Positions 42,569 to 51,371 of a DNA stretch of 64,000 bases are shown here, one piece after another. Numbering within the stretch: position 1 is the stretch's first letter; the number at the start of each line of letters is the position of its first letter. This stretch comes from Armatimonadota bacterium (GTDB lineage: Bacteria; Armatimonadota; Fimbriimonadia; Fimbriimonadales; Fimbriimonadaceae), in the NCBI GenBank assembly GCA_016125185.1, contig WGMG01000007.1:186001-250000 (forward strand), read 5' to 3'. The notes below the pieces were generated by a model that worked only from the letters and a program-made list of their open reading frames with translations, did not search any database and was not told where the DNA came from. Both the position numbers and the translations under genes were made by a program.

Positions 42569-43912
42569 ATGGATTCCAATCAGAACTTCTCCCGCCGAAA
42601 ATTCCTCCAAACCACCGCGACGACCGCCGCCGGGCTCAGCTTGGGCACATCGTCATTCGCCAGCATGGGTATCGAAAAGATGCCGGAAGGCGCCAAGAAA
42701 AAAGCCGCACCCAGTGACAAAATCGTCATGGGCCTCATCGGCTGCCACGGCATGGGCGCCGCCAATATGCGCAACCTGCTCAACTACGACGACTGTGCGT
42801 TTGCCGCTATCTGCGATGTCGATACCTCGCGCATGGGAGACGAAATCAAATTCCTGACCGACAAGAACGGCAAAAAGCCGGACACCTACACGGACTATCG
42901 CAAAATGCTGGAGCGAAAGGATATCGATGCGGTGGTCATCGGCTCGCCCGACCACTGGCACGCCCTCAACCTGATTCATGCTTGTGAGGCGGGCAAAGAC
43001 GCCTACTGCGAAAAGCCGATCAGCCACAACTTTGTCGAAGCCAAGGCGATGATGGCGGCCAAAGCGCACTTCAACAAAGTCGTGCAGGTTGGAACTTGGC
43101 AACGAAGTACGCGAGAGTTTCACGATGCGATCGAATACATTCGCGCCGGAAAGCTTGGCCGAATCACCCACTGCCGCGTCTGGGGATGGGACGGAACCAA
43201 GATCGGCCATCAAAGCCCGACAACCCCTCCTTCGACCCTCGACTATGACATGTGGTGCGGACCAGCCGAAATGAAGCCGTACCAAGCGAACAAGACTCAC
43301 TACAATTGGCGATGGGTTCGAAATACCGGCGGCGGAATCACCACCGACTGGGGAGTCCACATGATCGACATTGCCCTGCTGGGTATGAGCAAGGGACTCG
43401 ACCTGGTGATGCCCGATGAGGTCGCAACCTACGGCGGACTCTGGGCTTCCGACGGCGACGATCGCGACACCTTTGACAGCGTGGAATCGGTGATGCGATT
43501 CAGTGATCCAGATTTCGTCCTGACCTGGTCCCTCTTGAGAGATCATCCCGGCAAGGATGGCAACGGTTGCGAATTTATCTCAGCCGATGGACGAACGCTA
43601 CGAGTTTGGCGAGGCAACTGGCTCATTCTCGATGCCAACGGAAAAGAACTTGAAAAAGAACCAGCGGCGCCGTTGGATTCGGATCACTGGCGAAACTTCC
43701 TCGACTGCGTCAAGAGCCGAGAGAAGCCGCGATCCGATCTTCACTCAGTTGGCCAGACGACCATCGCCTGCCACCTTTCCAACATGGCCCTGTACTCTGG
43801 GCAAACGGTGAAGTTCGACAAGAAGAAGATGGACGTGATTGGCAACAACGGCAAGAACAACCTGTCCTACTCGCGAAAGTATCGAAAGGGCTACACGCTC
43901 AAGCAGTACTAG
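42569..43912 (+). CDS. Gfo/Idh/MocA oxidoreductase with twin-arginine signal
   Basis: A 447-residue NAD(P)-dependent sugar dehydrogenase homologue. Seen: TAT leader SRRKFLQTTATTAAGLSLG, the Rossmann IVMGLIGCHGMGAANM, SPDHWHALNLIHACEAGKDAYCEKP with the EKP motif, and NTGGGITTDWGVHMIDIALLG. Exported enzymes of this type act on oxidised sugars in Planctomycetes and Armatimonadota. It stands alone: a GAGTC/GACTC dyad just before the ATG and a perfect terminator after it. Substrate unknown. Confidence 0.87.
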   Translation: MDSNQNFSRRKFLQTTATTAAGLSLGTSSFASMGIEKMPEGAKKKAAPSDKIVMGLIGCHGMGAANMRNLLNYDDCAFAAICDVDTSRMGDEIKFLTDKNGKKPDTYTDYRKMLERKDIDAVVIGSPDHWHALNLIHACEAGKDAYCEKPISHNFVEAKAMMAAKAHFNKVVQVGTWQRSTREFHDAIEYIRAGKLGRITHCRVWGWDGTKIGHQSPTTPPSTLDYDMWCGPAEMKPYQANKTHYNWRWVRNTGGGITTDWGVHMIDIALLGMSKGLDLVMPDEVATYGGLWASDGDDRDTFDSVESVMRFSDPDFVLTWSLLRDHPGKDGNGCEFISADGRTLRVWRGNWLILDANGKELEKEPAAPLDSDHWRNFLDCVKSREKPRSDLHSVGQTTIACHLSNMALYSGQTVKFDKKKMDVIGNNGKNNLSYSRKYRKGYTLKQY

Positions 43913-43928
43913 CCAGTACAGCCGTCTA

Positions 43929-43959
43929 AAAGCCCTCACCGTTCAACGGTGAGGGCTTT
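43929..43959 (+). terminator. Rho-independent terminator of the Gfo/Idh gene
   Basis: AAAGCCCTCACCGT-TCA-ACGGTGAGGGCTTT, perfect 14-base arms, followed by GCTTTG. Confidence 0.85.
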
Positions 43960-44045
43960 GCTTTGTAGGTTCCTCAAAATATACAGCGGGCCTCCAGTTC
44001 CGGCAAAAACCGCCAAACATAACAAAGTACTTGAGGTTTTTGACC

Positions 44046-44426
44046 ATGTTGAAGAGTTTTGTTCGTGCCGGGCTTCTGCTCGGAATAGGTGCCGGTCTGG
44101 GCATTTGGTTTGCTCCAGCAGGCACACGTCACGCGATGGCGGCCAAACTTGGCATCGTCCAAGGTAAGGCTAGCGAATTCCATCAGCACGTCGGATCGCG
44201 CTGGTTAGCTTCTGCCGAAAAATCGCTGGCATCCATGCCAAAAGTCGATGTTTCGAAACTCAATCGCGAGCAGTTTGCCACCTGGGTGGACTCGGCCAAG
44301 AAGACCTACGCAACGGTTTCCGACGAGGTGATTCGAACTAAGAAAACGGTCGACGCGGTCGGTCTGTATTTCGAGAAAGCGAAGGACGATATCCGCAAAG
44401 GAAACGAGCAACTCGCAAAGATCTGA
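44046..44426 (+). CDS. Hypothetical single-span membrane protein (YtxH-like layout)
   Basis: A 126-residue protein with one N-terminal span (VRAGLLLGIGAGLGIWFAPA, with a GxGxGxxxAP pattern as in YtxH-like proteins) and a long charged, mostly helical part (EKSLASMPKVDVSKLN, DDIRKGNEQLAKI). I chose the ATG at 44046, right after TTGACC, with GAGG eight bases upstream. No function can be assigned. Confidence 0.6.
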   Translation: MLKSFVRAGLLLGIGAGLGIWFAPAGTRHAMAAKLGIVQGKASEFHQHVGSRWLASAEKSLASMPKVDVSKLNREQFATWVDSAKKTYATVSDEVIRTKKTVDAVGLYFEKAKDDIRKGNEQLAKI

Positions 44427-44536
44427 AACGCAGACGAAGACCCGTTGCAAAACGATTCAGTTTTTGACCATAATAAAGGTTCTGCCGGGTGCGCGCCCGA
44501 ATCTCATCAAAGCCGCACCGAGTTGAGGATTGTCCC

Positions 44537-44707
44537 ATGGCGAAGAAAAAAGGCGAAATCAGAGAAATTATCCGGCTCGTGTGCACCGAGGATGGGAAGA
44601 GTTATTACACGACCACCAAGAACAAGCGAAACACTCCCGACCGACTTGAGCTGATGAAGTTCAATAAGAACCTGCGCAAGTACACGTTGCACCGAGAGAA
44701 GAAGTAA
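44537..44707 (+). CDS. rpmG: 50S ribosomal protein L33, zinc-free form
   Basis: A 56-residue L33. Seen: [34 protein letters not shown] and the end KYTLHREKK. The CxxC pairs of the zinc-binding form are absent (only one Cys), so this is the C-minus type. It lies 16 bases before rpmF; the pair is a small ribosomal-protein unit closed by a terminator at 44926. Confidence 0.92.
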   Translation: MAKKKGEIREIIRLVCTEDGKSYYTTTKNKRNTPDRLELMKFNKNLRKYTLHREKK

Positions 44708-44723
44708 GAGGACGACAGAAGAA

Positions 44724-44906
44724 ATGCCAAATCCTAAGCGACGATTTAGCCACCAGCGAACGGCCCTGCGCCGTACCAATTATACGACCGAACTGCCGGA
44801 GATCACCTCGACCAAGCAGGTCGATGGCGAGCCGTTCCGAAAGAACCACAACGCCAGCCCCGAGGGTTACTACAAGGGCCGACGACTTCCCGGCTTCAAG
44901 GACTAA
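44724..44906 (+). CDS. rpmF: 50S ribosomal protein L32, zinc-free form
   Basis: A 60-residue L32. Seen: the start MPNPKRRFSHQRTALRR and GYYKGRRLPGF. The four Cys that hold zinc in the usual form are missing, as in the L33 next to it. Both C-minus forms together suggest adaptation to low zinc or that zinc forms are elsewhere on the chromosome. Confidence 0.88.
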   Translation: MPNPKRRFSHQRTALRRTNYTTELPEITSTKQVDGEPFRKNHNASPEGYYKGRRLPGFKD

Positions 44907-44925
44907 GGCTTCTCAACCTCAACTG

Positions 44926-44961
44926 AATGCCGTCTTCTTTCGCGGAAGGCGGCATTTTTTT
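44926..44961 (+). terminator. Rho-independent terminator of the rpmG-rpmF unit
   Basis: AATGCCGTCTTC pairs with GAAGGCGGCATT around a seven-base loop and is followed by seven T. Confidence 0.85.
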
Positions 44962-44977
44962 GCGCCGAAATCGACTA

Positions 44978-44983
44978 TAAACT
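44978..44983 (+). promoter_or_regulatory. Candidate leaderless -10 box, unknown gene at 44990
   Basis: TAAACT six bases before the ATG at 44990. Confidence 0.5.
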
Positions 44984-44989
44984 AAGGGC

Positions 44990-45859
44990 ATGCGCCAGTT
45001 CTGGAAGTTCTCGAAGCCGCACGGAGTCGGATATGGCATCAGCAAAGGCTTCTACCTTTCGGTCCTGGGTGGGACGCCCGTCCTTCCCCCGATCTCCGCG
45101 ATCGTGAGTCCGAAAGCCGCCAACGGCGCATTGGAAGGGTTCGGCGCGCCGCTGGTCGATAGCAAGGACAAAGCATTGCTGGATTCACCGATGATCCGTG
45201 GCACCTACGCCCTCGCGACCAAAGACCGCAAGACCGTCGTTCGGCTAATGGTGATGTCGGCCGAGGAAGCTGGATTCTCACCCGATACCATCGCGAAAAG
45301 CGCGTTGGCTTCGCGCCTGTCTCCCGATCTGCTGGCCCGGCTCCGCTCCACCTGGCACCTCATGCAACTCAGTTTCGAGAGCTTCGACCCGGATGTCTAT
45401 CCCTCGCTCGACTTCATTCTCGGGATCGCCACTAGGCTTGGGACGCTCACGAACGCCGTCATAGCCGATCCGATTTCGGAGCGCTACCTGATGCCGAACG
45501 AGCTGTTCATGCGACCCCGAACCGATCCGAGCGTCGATGCCCGCGAGCATATTTACGTCCACAGCCGCCCCGAGGGCATGAATTGGCATGTCTTCACCAA
45601 GGGCCTCTCCAAGTTTCTTCAGCCCGAGTTGGAGCTGTATGGTGTTGCACCCGGCGACCAAGAAGAAGCGGCTCGGTTCCTCATGGCCGCATCCCAAGGC
45701 GTCCTCCAGGGCTTTCTAATTCAGAACGGATCGGAGGTCGGTCCCTTCGAGGCCCGTGCCGGGGGAACCAACAAAGCGCTGTGGGGCAACACGGCGGTGC
45801 TGGAACTGCTGCCGCCCACCGGGAAGCCGGTCGGCGAACTCCTGAGAATGCTCCACTGA
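44990..45859 (+). CDS. Unknown soluble protein of 289 residues
   Basis: Not recognised. It has no signal peptide or membrane span. Notable blocks are FSKPHGVGYGISKGFYLSVLGG at the start, VRLMVMSAEEAGFSPDTIAKS, LSFESFDPDVYPSLDFILGIATRLG and GFLIQNGSEVGPFEARAGG near the end. The mix of a middle helical part and Gly-rich ends suggests a globular enzyme or binding protein. It is the first gene of a run of four in the same direction (unknown, unknown, yajQ, hisC). The start is supported by the TAAACT box. Confidence 0.6.
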   Translation: MRQFWKFSKPHGVGYGISKGFYLSVLGGTPVLPPISAIVSPKAANGALEGFGAPLVDSKDKALLDSPMIRGTYALATKDRKTVVRLMVMSAEEAGFSPDTIAKSALASRLSPDLLARLRSTWHLMQLSFESFDPDVYPSLDFILGIATRLGTLTNAVIADPISERYLMPNELFMRPRTDPSVDAREHIYVHSRPEGMNWHVFTKGLSKFLQPELELYGVAPGDQEEAARFLMAASQGVLQGFLIQNGSEVGPFEARAGGTNKALWGNTAVLELLPPTGKPVGELLRMLH

Positions 45860-45863
45860 CGGG

Positions 45864-45869
45864 TATCCT
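45864..45869 (+). promoter_or_regulatory. Candidate leaderless -10 box, unknown gene at 45878
   Basis: TATCCT eight bases before the ATG at 45878; spacing is at the long end of the pattern. Confidence 0.3.
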
Positions 45870-45877
45870 AGAGAGGT

Positions 45878-46207
45878 ATGAAGCTCCGAGAAGGGGATAG
45901 AGTTCGCATCGTTACCCGCGAAGTCACCGAAGACGACCGAAAGACCAACCGCTACTACGGTCACATGGCGGGCTTGACGGGTTCCGTGGCGAACATCTAT
46001 GGCGACGCCGAGATCGCCGTTCAGGTCGATATCAACACCCTGACGAAAGTCTCGCAAGACGTGCATCGCGAGGCAACGGTCCGTATGCGCGCCAAGCTCA
46101 ACGACGCCCTCAGCGAAGTCCAGCGCAAAGAACTGACGAAGGAAGAACTGGAGTTCGACACTCACTTCATGCTCCTTTGCCACTCACAGGATTTGGAGAA
46201 GATTTAG
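45878..46207 (+). CDS. Unknown small protein with KOW/SH3-like start
   Basis: A 109-residue protein. The beginning (MKLREGDRVRIVTREVT, YYGHMAGLTGSVANIYGDAEIAVQVD) has the Gly-containing turn pattern of KOW/SH3-type beta barrels that bind RNA or protein; the second half is helical and charged. Its stop is directly next to the TTG start of yajQ, so the two are probably translated together. No family assigned. Confidence 0.55.
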   Translation: MKLREGDRVRIVTREVTEDDRKTNRYYGHMAGLTGSVANIYGDAEIAVQVDINTLTKVSQDVHREATVRMRAKLNDALSEVQRKELTKEELEFDTHFMLLCHSQDLEKI

Positions 46208-46702
46208 TTGGCCGCCGATTTTAGCTTCGATATCGTCTCGAAGGTTGATCCCATGGAGATCAAGAATGCCATGGATCAGGCTGACAAGGAGCTTTCGAAT
46301 CGCTACGACTTCAAGGGCACGAAGGCCGAACTGATCTTCGACGGAAAGCTCGACATCGTGCTGGTCGCTGACGACGAATTCCGAATGGAACAGCTCAAGG
46401 ACATCGTGTTCAGCAAGATGCTGAAGCGCGGCATCGACGCCCGCCAGATCGAGTGGGGCAAGGTCGAGCCATCCGGCAACATGACGGTCCGATGCAAGCT
46501 GAACCTGAAGCAGGGCATTTCGCAAGACAAAGCGAAGGCCCTCGCGAAGCAGATTCGGGATAAAGGGCTGAAAGTGAACGCCCAAATTCAGGGAGAAGAA
46601 GTCCGCGTTTCGGGCAAGAGCAAAGACGACTTGCAGAAGACCATCCAATTCGTCAAAGGGCTCGACCTCGACTATCCGGTCGACTTCATCAACTTCCGTT
46701 AA
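46208..46702 (+). CDS. yajQ: YajQ-family c-di-GMP-binding protein
   Basis: A 164-residue protein starting at TTG (46208), as the family start lies here. Seen: FSFDIVSKVDPMEIKNAMDQADKELSNRYDFKG, LVADDEFRMEQLKDIV, NMTVRCKLNLKQGISQDKAKALAKQIRD and KKDDLQ-type helix before VKGLDLDYPVDFINFR. YajQ homologues bind cyclic di-GMP and nucleic acid and influence gene expression. Together with the two HD-GYP proteins it makes c-di-GMP signalling a repeated theme of the window. It ends two bases before hisC. Confidence 0.9.
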   Translation: MAADFSFDIVSKVDPMEIKNAMDQADKELSNRYDFKGTKAELIFDGKLDIVLVADDEFRMEQLKDIVFSKMLKRGIDARQIEWGKVEPSGNMTVRCKLNLKQGISQDKAKALAKQIRDKGLKVNAQIQGEEVRVSGKSKDDLQKTIQFVKGLDLDYPVDFINFR

Positions 46703-46704
46703 CA

Positions 46705-47805
46705 ATGTCCGACCTGCACGTTCGTCCCAACGTCCTCAAAATGACGCCCTACTCGCCGGGCAAACCGATTGAGGAAGTGAAGCGGGAGCTTGGCCTCACG
46801 CGCGTCATCAAGCTGGCGAGCAACGAGAATCCGCTTGGTCCGTCGCCGAAGGCGGTTGCCGCCATCAAAGAAGCGGCTGATCAAATCCATCTTTATCCCG
46901 ACGGCTCGGCCTTTCTGCTTCGTCAAGCCTTGTCGGAGCACTACAGCCTTCCTATTAGCCAAATCATCGTGGGCAACGGAAGCGACGAACTCATCCATCT
47001 GCTCGGGCAGATTTTCCTGGGTTTGCCGGAAGACGAAGTCATCGTCGGTTACCCGTCGTTTGTCCGCTACGATGCTTCGGCGGGTCTGGCTGACTGCCAA
47101 CTGGTTCGAGTGCCCTTGACCGAGGATATGCGCCTCGACCTGGGGGCGATGGCTGCGGCGGTGACGGACAACACTCGACTCGTCTTCATCGCCAACCCCA
47201 ACAACCCGACGGGCACGATCGTGACCTCGGACGAACTGGACCGGTTCTTAGCTGCGATCTCTAGCGATGTGGTCGTGGTCCTCGACGAAGCCTATTTTGA
47301 GTTCGCCGACGGCACGCCGGGTTATCCAAACTCGCTTGACTACATCAACCGCTATCCGAACGTGGTGGGCATGCGGACCTTCAGCAAGACCTACGGCCTC
47401 GCCGGGATTCGAGTCGGCTATGCTTTTGTCTCGGACACGATTAGCGACGCCATTGACCGCGCTCGCGAGCCGTTCAATGTGAACCTCATCGGCCAGGTTG
47501 CCGCCAAGGCCGCCCTCGGAGATCGCGACCATTTGCAGAAGACGGTCGAACTCAATCGTCAAGGTCTGGAGCGTATGGAGAAAGCCTTCCTCGAACTCGG
47601 CGCAAAGCCGTTCAAGAGCTACGCAAACTTCATCATGGCCGACCTGGGCCAACCGGCTCGTCCAGTCTTCCAAGCCCTCCTCGAACGGGGAGTGATCACC
47701 CGCTCAGGAGACGTCTTGGGCATGCCGAACTGCCTCCGCGTCAGTGTTGGAAACGCAGAAGAAGTTCAGATTTTTGTCGAGGAACTAACCAAAGTACTCG
47801 GTTAG
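46705..47805 (+). CDS. hisC: Histidinol-phosphate aminotransferase
   Basis: A 366-residue PLP enzyme. Seen: MTPYSPGKPIEEVKRELG, KLASNENPLGPSPKAVAAI, IIVGNGSDELIHLL, NPNNPTGTIV, VVVLDEAYFEFADG and the Schiff-base Lys in FSKTYGLAGIRVGYAF. This is a standard HisC, in contrast to the more divergent copy at 15859. It directly follows yajQ. Its stop overlaps that of the convergent small gene (shared TTAG). Confidence 0.87.
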   Translation: MSDLHVRPNVLKMTPYSPGKPIEEVKRELGLTRVIKLASNENPLGPSPKAVAAIKEAADQIHLYPDGSAFLLRQALSEHYSLPISQIIVGNGSDELIHLLGQIFLGLPEDEVIVGYPSFVRYDASAGLADCQLVRVPLTEDMRLDLGAMAAAVTDNTRLVFIANPNNPTGTIVTSDELDRFLAAISSDVVVVLDEAYFEFADGTPGYPNSLDYINRYPNVVGMRTFSKTYGLAGIRVGYAFVSDTISDAIDRAREPFNVNLIGQVAAKAALGDRDHLQKTVELNRQGLERMEKAFLELGAKPFKSYANFIMADLGQPARPVFQALLERGVITRSGDVLGMPNCLRVSVGNAEEVQIFVEELTKVLG

Positions 47806-48089
47806 TCGAGGAACGTTGTCATCACTTTGGCCGCCGGCACAATGCCGTGGACAACTTGCTTTTCAACGGTATAGGTTTGGTCGAACTTCGCCTCGATTGC
47901 GGACAAGGCGGTTGACAGGATGCAGTCGTCTACTTCGCTCAGGAGGTAGACCTTGATCTTAACGATTTGGTGAGATAGCGTTAATTTGACGCCAAGAACA
48001 CCCAATTCCCACAAAGGAGCGAACGCCTCCGCAATGGTGCGCTCAAGGTTATCCTTTTCGTAAACACTATCCTTAGCGTTCTCTGGCAT
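47802..48089 (-). CDS. Hypothetical 95-residue protein
   Basis: Not recognised. From the ATG at 48089 it contains NLERTIAEAFAPLWELGVLGVKLTL, VKIKVYLLSEVDDCILSTALSAIEAKF and a tail VHGIVPAAKVMTTFLD, an alternating helix/strand pattern as in small alpha/beta proteins. An in-frame ATG at 48170 with GGAGG about ten bases upstream would add 27 residues. It converges on hisC with overlapping stops. Confidence 0.5.
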   Translation of the reverse strand: MPENAKDSVYEKDNLERTIAEAFAPLWELGVLGVKLTLSHQIVKIKVYLLSEVDDCILSTALSAIEAKFDQTYTVEKQVVHGIVPAAKVMTTFLD

Positions 48090-48316
48090 GGCCGGTATCC
48101 CCACACTATGGAATAACGTACGATTTCCATTTTCGTTCAAGTTCCGAACAAAATGGGCGTTTGTTAACACATGATAACACGAGCCTCCAGCAAAGACAAT
48201 TCAAATGTTTTTCTTACATTCGGAAGTCTATGGGTCTAAAGTCCCAGAAGCATTTTTGGAGGGCCAAAGGCGATTGATGAAACGAAAGACGGCTGAGGCG
48301 GGTAACTTTTCGCTAG

Positions 48317-49795
48317 ATGACTGCGGCCAGTGAGATTGAAATCCTCGTTCGATCCAAATACCCGATTCTCTACATCGTTTCGTGGGAGGAAAGGCGAGTG
48401 GAAGCCGCACTCCTTCGCATTGCGTCCGAGCTTAAACGAACCCTGCATGTGTGGTCGCTGACCCAGGGCATGCGCCCGTCGGTCCCGCAGTCGCAGGGCA
48501 AATCCTCTCTGCCGGGCGAACTCGAAGCCCTTGCCCAGGTGTATGAGTCCGGGGAGGGCACCATTTTCCTGCTGAAGGATTACCACCCGTACATGAAGGA
48601 TCCCCGCGTGATCCGCCTTCTGCGCGATATCGCCTTCAAACTTCGCAGTCGGGCGCAGACGCTTGTGCTCATGGGGCCGACCCTAAACCTGCCATCCGAT
48701 CTCGAAAAGGAAGTGTCGGTCGTGGACTTCCCGTTGCCCGATGCGACCGAAATCGGCGGGGTTCTCGATAAGGCTCTCACCGCCGTCAAGGACAATCCGA
48801 ACATCGATTCGAAGGTCTCCGATGAGGACCGCGAGACGATCATTAAGAGTTGCCAAGGGCTGACGCTCGACGAAATTGAGTCGGTATTCGCTAGGAGCAT
48901 CGTTCAGACCAAGAAGTTTGACCAAGAAGTCATCCTCGAAGAAAAGCAACAGATCATCCGCAAGACGGGAATTCTCGAATACTATCCACCCAATAACTCG
49001 CTGGCCGATGTCGGCGGTATGGAATCGATCAAGGAATGGCTTGACCAGCGGTCCACTAGCTTCACCGACAAAGCTCGCGAGTTCGGCATTCCTGTGCCCA
49101 AGGGCATTCTTTTGCTCGGCGTCCAAGGATGCGGCAAGTCGTTGACAGCCAAAGCGATCGCGGCTAACTGGAAGCTTCCGATGCTTAAGCTCGACGTCGG
49201 ACGAATCTTTGGTTCGCTCGTCGGCCAAAGTGAAGAGAACATTCGGAAGGCGATCAGTACGGCCGAGTCGGTTGCACCCTGCATTCTTTGGGCGGATGAA
49301 CTTGAGAAAGGCTTTGCCGGCACCAGTTCCGTCGGGGATAGCGGCACCACGGCCCGGGTCTTTGCCACCTTCCTCACCTGGATGCAGGATAAGACCGCAC
49401 CGGTCTTTTTGATTGCCACCGCCAATGACGTCTCGGCGCTGCCGCCCGAGCTTTTGCGGAAAGGTCGATTCGACGAAATCTTCTTCATCGATCTCCCCAA
49501 ACTCAAGGAGCGAGAGCAGATTTTCGACATCCACTTGCGCAAACGCAAGCGTGACCCCAAGACATTTAAGCTCAAACTCAAGCCGCTCGCCGAGAAGACC
49601 GAAGGCTTCAGCGGCGCCGAAATCGAGACGGTCGTGGTGGCCGCCCTTCAGCGCGCCTACCACGAGGACCGCGATCTTATCCAGGACGATCTTGTGAAGG
49701 AGGTCGCCGCCTGCGTGCCGCTCAGCGTGATGATGAAAGAGGATATGGAAGCGTTGCGAGATTGGGCGCACCTGCGTGCAAGGCCCGCCTCGTGA
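48317..49795 (+). CDS. Ycf46-like AAA ATPase
   Basis: A 492-residue protein of the family found in chloroplast genomes as ycf46. The first 220 residues ([45 protein letters not shown]) form the N-domain; then [12 protein letters not shown], Walker A in [20 protein letters not shown], Walker B in [12 protein letters not shown], and Arg-finger [12 protein letters not shown]. Family role unclear (carbon regulation suggested in cyanobacteria). Its stop overlaps the GTG of the nucleotidyltransferase (GTGA), so it heads the sugar operon. Confidence 0.87.
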   Translation: MTAASEIEILVRSKYPILYIVSWEERRVEAALLRIASELKRTLHVWSLTQGMRPSVPQSQGKSSLPGELEALAQVYESGEGTIFLLKDYHPYMKDPRVIRLLRDIAFKLRSRAQTLVLMGPTLNLPSDLEKEVSVVDFPLPDATEIGGVLDKALTAVKDNPNIDSKVSDEDRETIIKSCQGLTLDEIESVFARSIVQTKKFDQEVILEEKQQIIRKTGILEYYPPNNSLADVGGMESIKEWLDQRSTSFTDKAREFGIPVPKGILLLGVQGCGKSLTAKAIAANWKLPMLKLDVGRIFGSLVGQSEENIRKAISTAESVAPCILWADELEKGFAGTSSVGDSGTTARVFATFLTWMQDKTAPVFLIATANDVSALPPELLRKGRFDEIFFIDLPKLKEREQIFDIHLRKRKRDPKTFKLKLKPLAEKTEGFSGAEIETVVVAALQRAYHEDRDLIQDDLVKEVAACVPLSVMMKEDMEALRDWAHLRARPAS

Positions 49796-50487
49796 GGGCC
49801 GTCATTCCCGCTGCGGGGCATGGAACCCGCATGCAAAGCGTGACTCATGGCGGCGCGAAGGAACTTTTGCCGCTCGCGGGCCGGACCGTCATCGAACACG
49901 TGTTGGCAGAGGGTTTCAAGCACTGTGACCATGCGATTGTGGTTTGGGATATCACCAAAGGCGAACTTCCCGACGGCGTGGCCTGGGTTCCGCAAGTACC
50001 TCAACGTGGCCTCGCTCCGGCCATTGCCAGCGGAGTTACAACCGAAGACTCCAACTTAATCCTCCTTCCCGACGCCGTCTTTTTGCCCTATGATCCCGCC
50101 GGAAAAATGGTCGCGATGGGCGAGGGCGACATCGTTCTTGCCCTCACCAAAGTGGGGGATGACGAGGTTAACAAATTCGGAATTTGTGAAGTGGACGAGG
50201 ACGGCTGGGTCACCAAAATGCTGGAAAAGCCTTCTCCTTCGGAGACGGAAAGCCGATGGGCGATCTGCGGAAGGTATAGAATGTCCGGGAAGGCGGCGGC
50301 GCTGCTGCTTGAGTTGGTTGCGCAGGCGCCCCTGGGTGGGTCGGAAACCGACCTCTCTTCCTTCTTTCGCGAAGCCCAGGAGCGAGGAATGCGGATCGCA
50401 GGATGCTTCTTGGACAGCTCCATTCGGCGGTTCGACTGCGGCGACCCGACTGGCTACGCCGATGCCGTCGAGGCTTTTGCATCATGA
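49792..50487 (+). CDS. Sugar-1-phosphate nucleotidyltransferase
   Basis: A 231-residue enzyme of the NTP-transferase family. Seen: the nucleotide-binding [15 protein letters not shown], the Lys in KELLPLAGRTVIEHVL, LILLPDAVFL, and DEVNKFGICEVDEDGWVTKMLEKPS. It would make an NDP-sugar from a sugar-1-phosphate, and the following GHMP kinase makes such phosphates. The start is GTG at 49792, overlapping the AAA stop (GTGA); a frame upstream extends into the AAA gene and is ignored. Confidence 0.82.
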   Translation: MRAVIPAAGHGTRMQSVTHGGAKELLPLAGRTVIEHVLAEGFKHCDHAIVVWDITKGELPDGVAWVPQVPQRGLAPAIASGVTTEDSNLILLPDAVFLPYDPAGKMVAMGEGDIVLALTKVGDDEVNKFGICEVDEDGWVTKMLEKPSPSETESRWAICGRYRMSGKAAALLLELVAQAPLGGSETDLSSFFREAQERGMRIAGCFLDSSIRRFDCGDPTGYADAVEAFAS

Positions 50488-51371
50488 AGATTTCCTATTC
50501 CGCGCCCGGACGGGCGGGAATTCTCGGCAACCCGAGCGACATTTACGGTGGTAGCGTTATCTCGTGCGCCACGCCCGCCCGAAACACATGCACCATCGAA
50601 GAAGCGGACGAATGGGACCTGCCCGCAGACACCACTCTTTGGGATGCTGCGGTTAAGCGACTGCCGACCAACAAGAAATATCGCGTCACTTGGCACTCAG
50701 AAGTGCCGCGCTCCAGTGGACTTGCGGGATCGACCGCCTTGCTGGCGGCGACGGTAGCGTGTCTGACTGAGGTTCACGAGGACTTTCGGGAGTTCGCCGA
50801 GCTTGTCCGCGATATCGAACTGCGCGAAGCCGGAGTCGTTTGCGGGTACCAGGACGCTTATATGGTGGTCCACGGCGGCATGAAGTACCTCAACTTTGAG
50901 GGGAAGCACCCCATTGACAGCGGCCCGCTTGGCCGGGTCAAAGACGTTCGTCTAAATGGTCAGTTTCTGTTGATCACGACCGGCGTGGAGCGGCTCAGTG
51001 GCTCGGTTCACGGTCCGATCCGCGACCGATGGCTCGCGGGCGAAAAGGAAGTCGTGGACGCCATGGAAGAACTGGCGGATATGGCCGATTCGGCCAAAAA
51101 CGGACTCTCGATTAACGACCTCGGCCACCTGATGACGCGTAACTTTAAAATCATCCAAATGCTGGGCGGATCGGGCGAATCCATCGACCGTTTGGTGCAG
51201 GACTGCCTGGGCTGTGGTGCGGTTTCGGCCAAGCTCGCCGGTGCAGGTCTCGGCGGAACCGTTATTGCCCTTACCGAAGACCCAGACGACCTCCAGCAAA
51301 GATTGACCGAAATGGGATATACCAAGTTCTTGCGGCCGGTTGCGGACGAGGGATTGAGAAAAGAAGCATGA
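50484..51371 (+). CDS. GHMP kinase resembling plant glucuronokinase
   Basis: A 295-residue sugar kinase. Seen: motif 1 PGRAGILGNPSDIYGGSVIS (plant glucuronokinase has GLLGNPSDVYFG), motif 2 EVPRSSGLAGSTALLAATVA (plant: IPRQTGLSGSSA), GYQDAYMVVHGGMKYLNFEG (plant: QDRVAQVYGGLVYMDF) and motif 3 SAKLAGAGLGGTVIAL. Glucuronokinase makes glucuronate-1-phosphate. Comparison is from memory. It is coupled to the nucleotidyltransferase by ATGA, so together they would make an NDP-uronic acid by salvage. Galactokinase-like substrates remain possible. Confidence 0.72.
   Translation: MKISYSAPGRAGILGNPSDIYGGSVISCATPARNTCTIEEADEWDLPADTTLWDAAVKRLPTNKKYRVTWHSEVPRSSGLAGSTALLAATVACLTEVHEDFREFAELVRDIELREAGVVCGYQDAYMVVHGGMKYLNFEGKHPIDSGPLGRVKDVRLNGQFLLITTGVERLSGSVHGPIRDRWLAGEKEVVDAMEELADMADSAKNGLSINDLGHLMTRNFKIIQMLGGSGESIDRLVQDCLGCGAVSAKLAGAGLGGTVIALTEDPDDLQQRLTEMGYTKFLRPVADEGLRKEA

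Noticed and set aside
42653-43546. Minus-strand open frame of 297 codons
   Set aside because: It is antisense to a Gfo/Idh gene and has no start signal.
48683-49771. Long minus-strand open frame of 362 codons
   Set aside because: It is antisense to the Ycf46-like AAA ATPase whose Walker motifs are clear.
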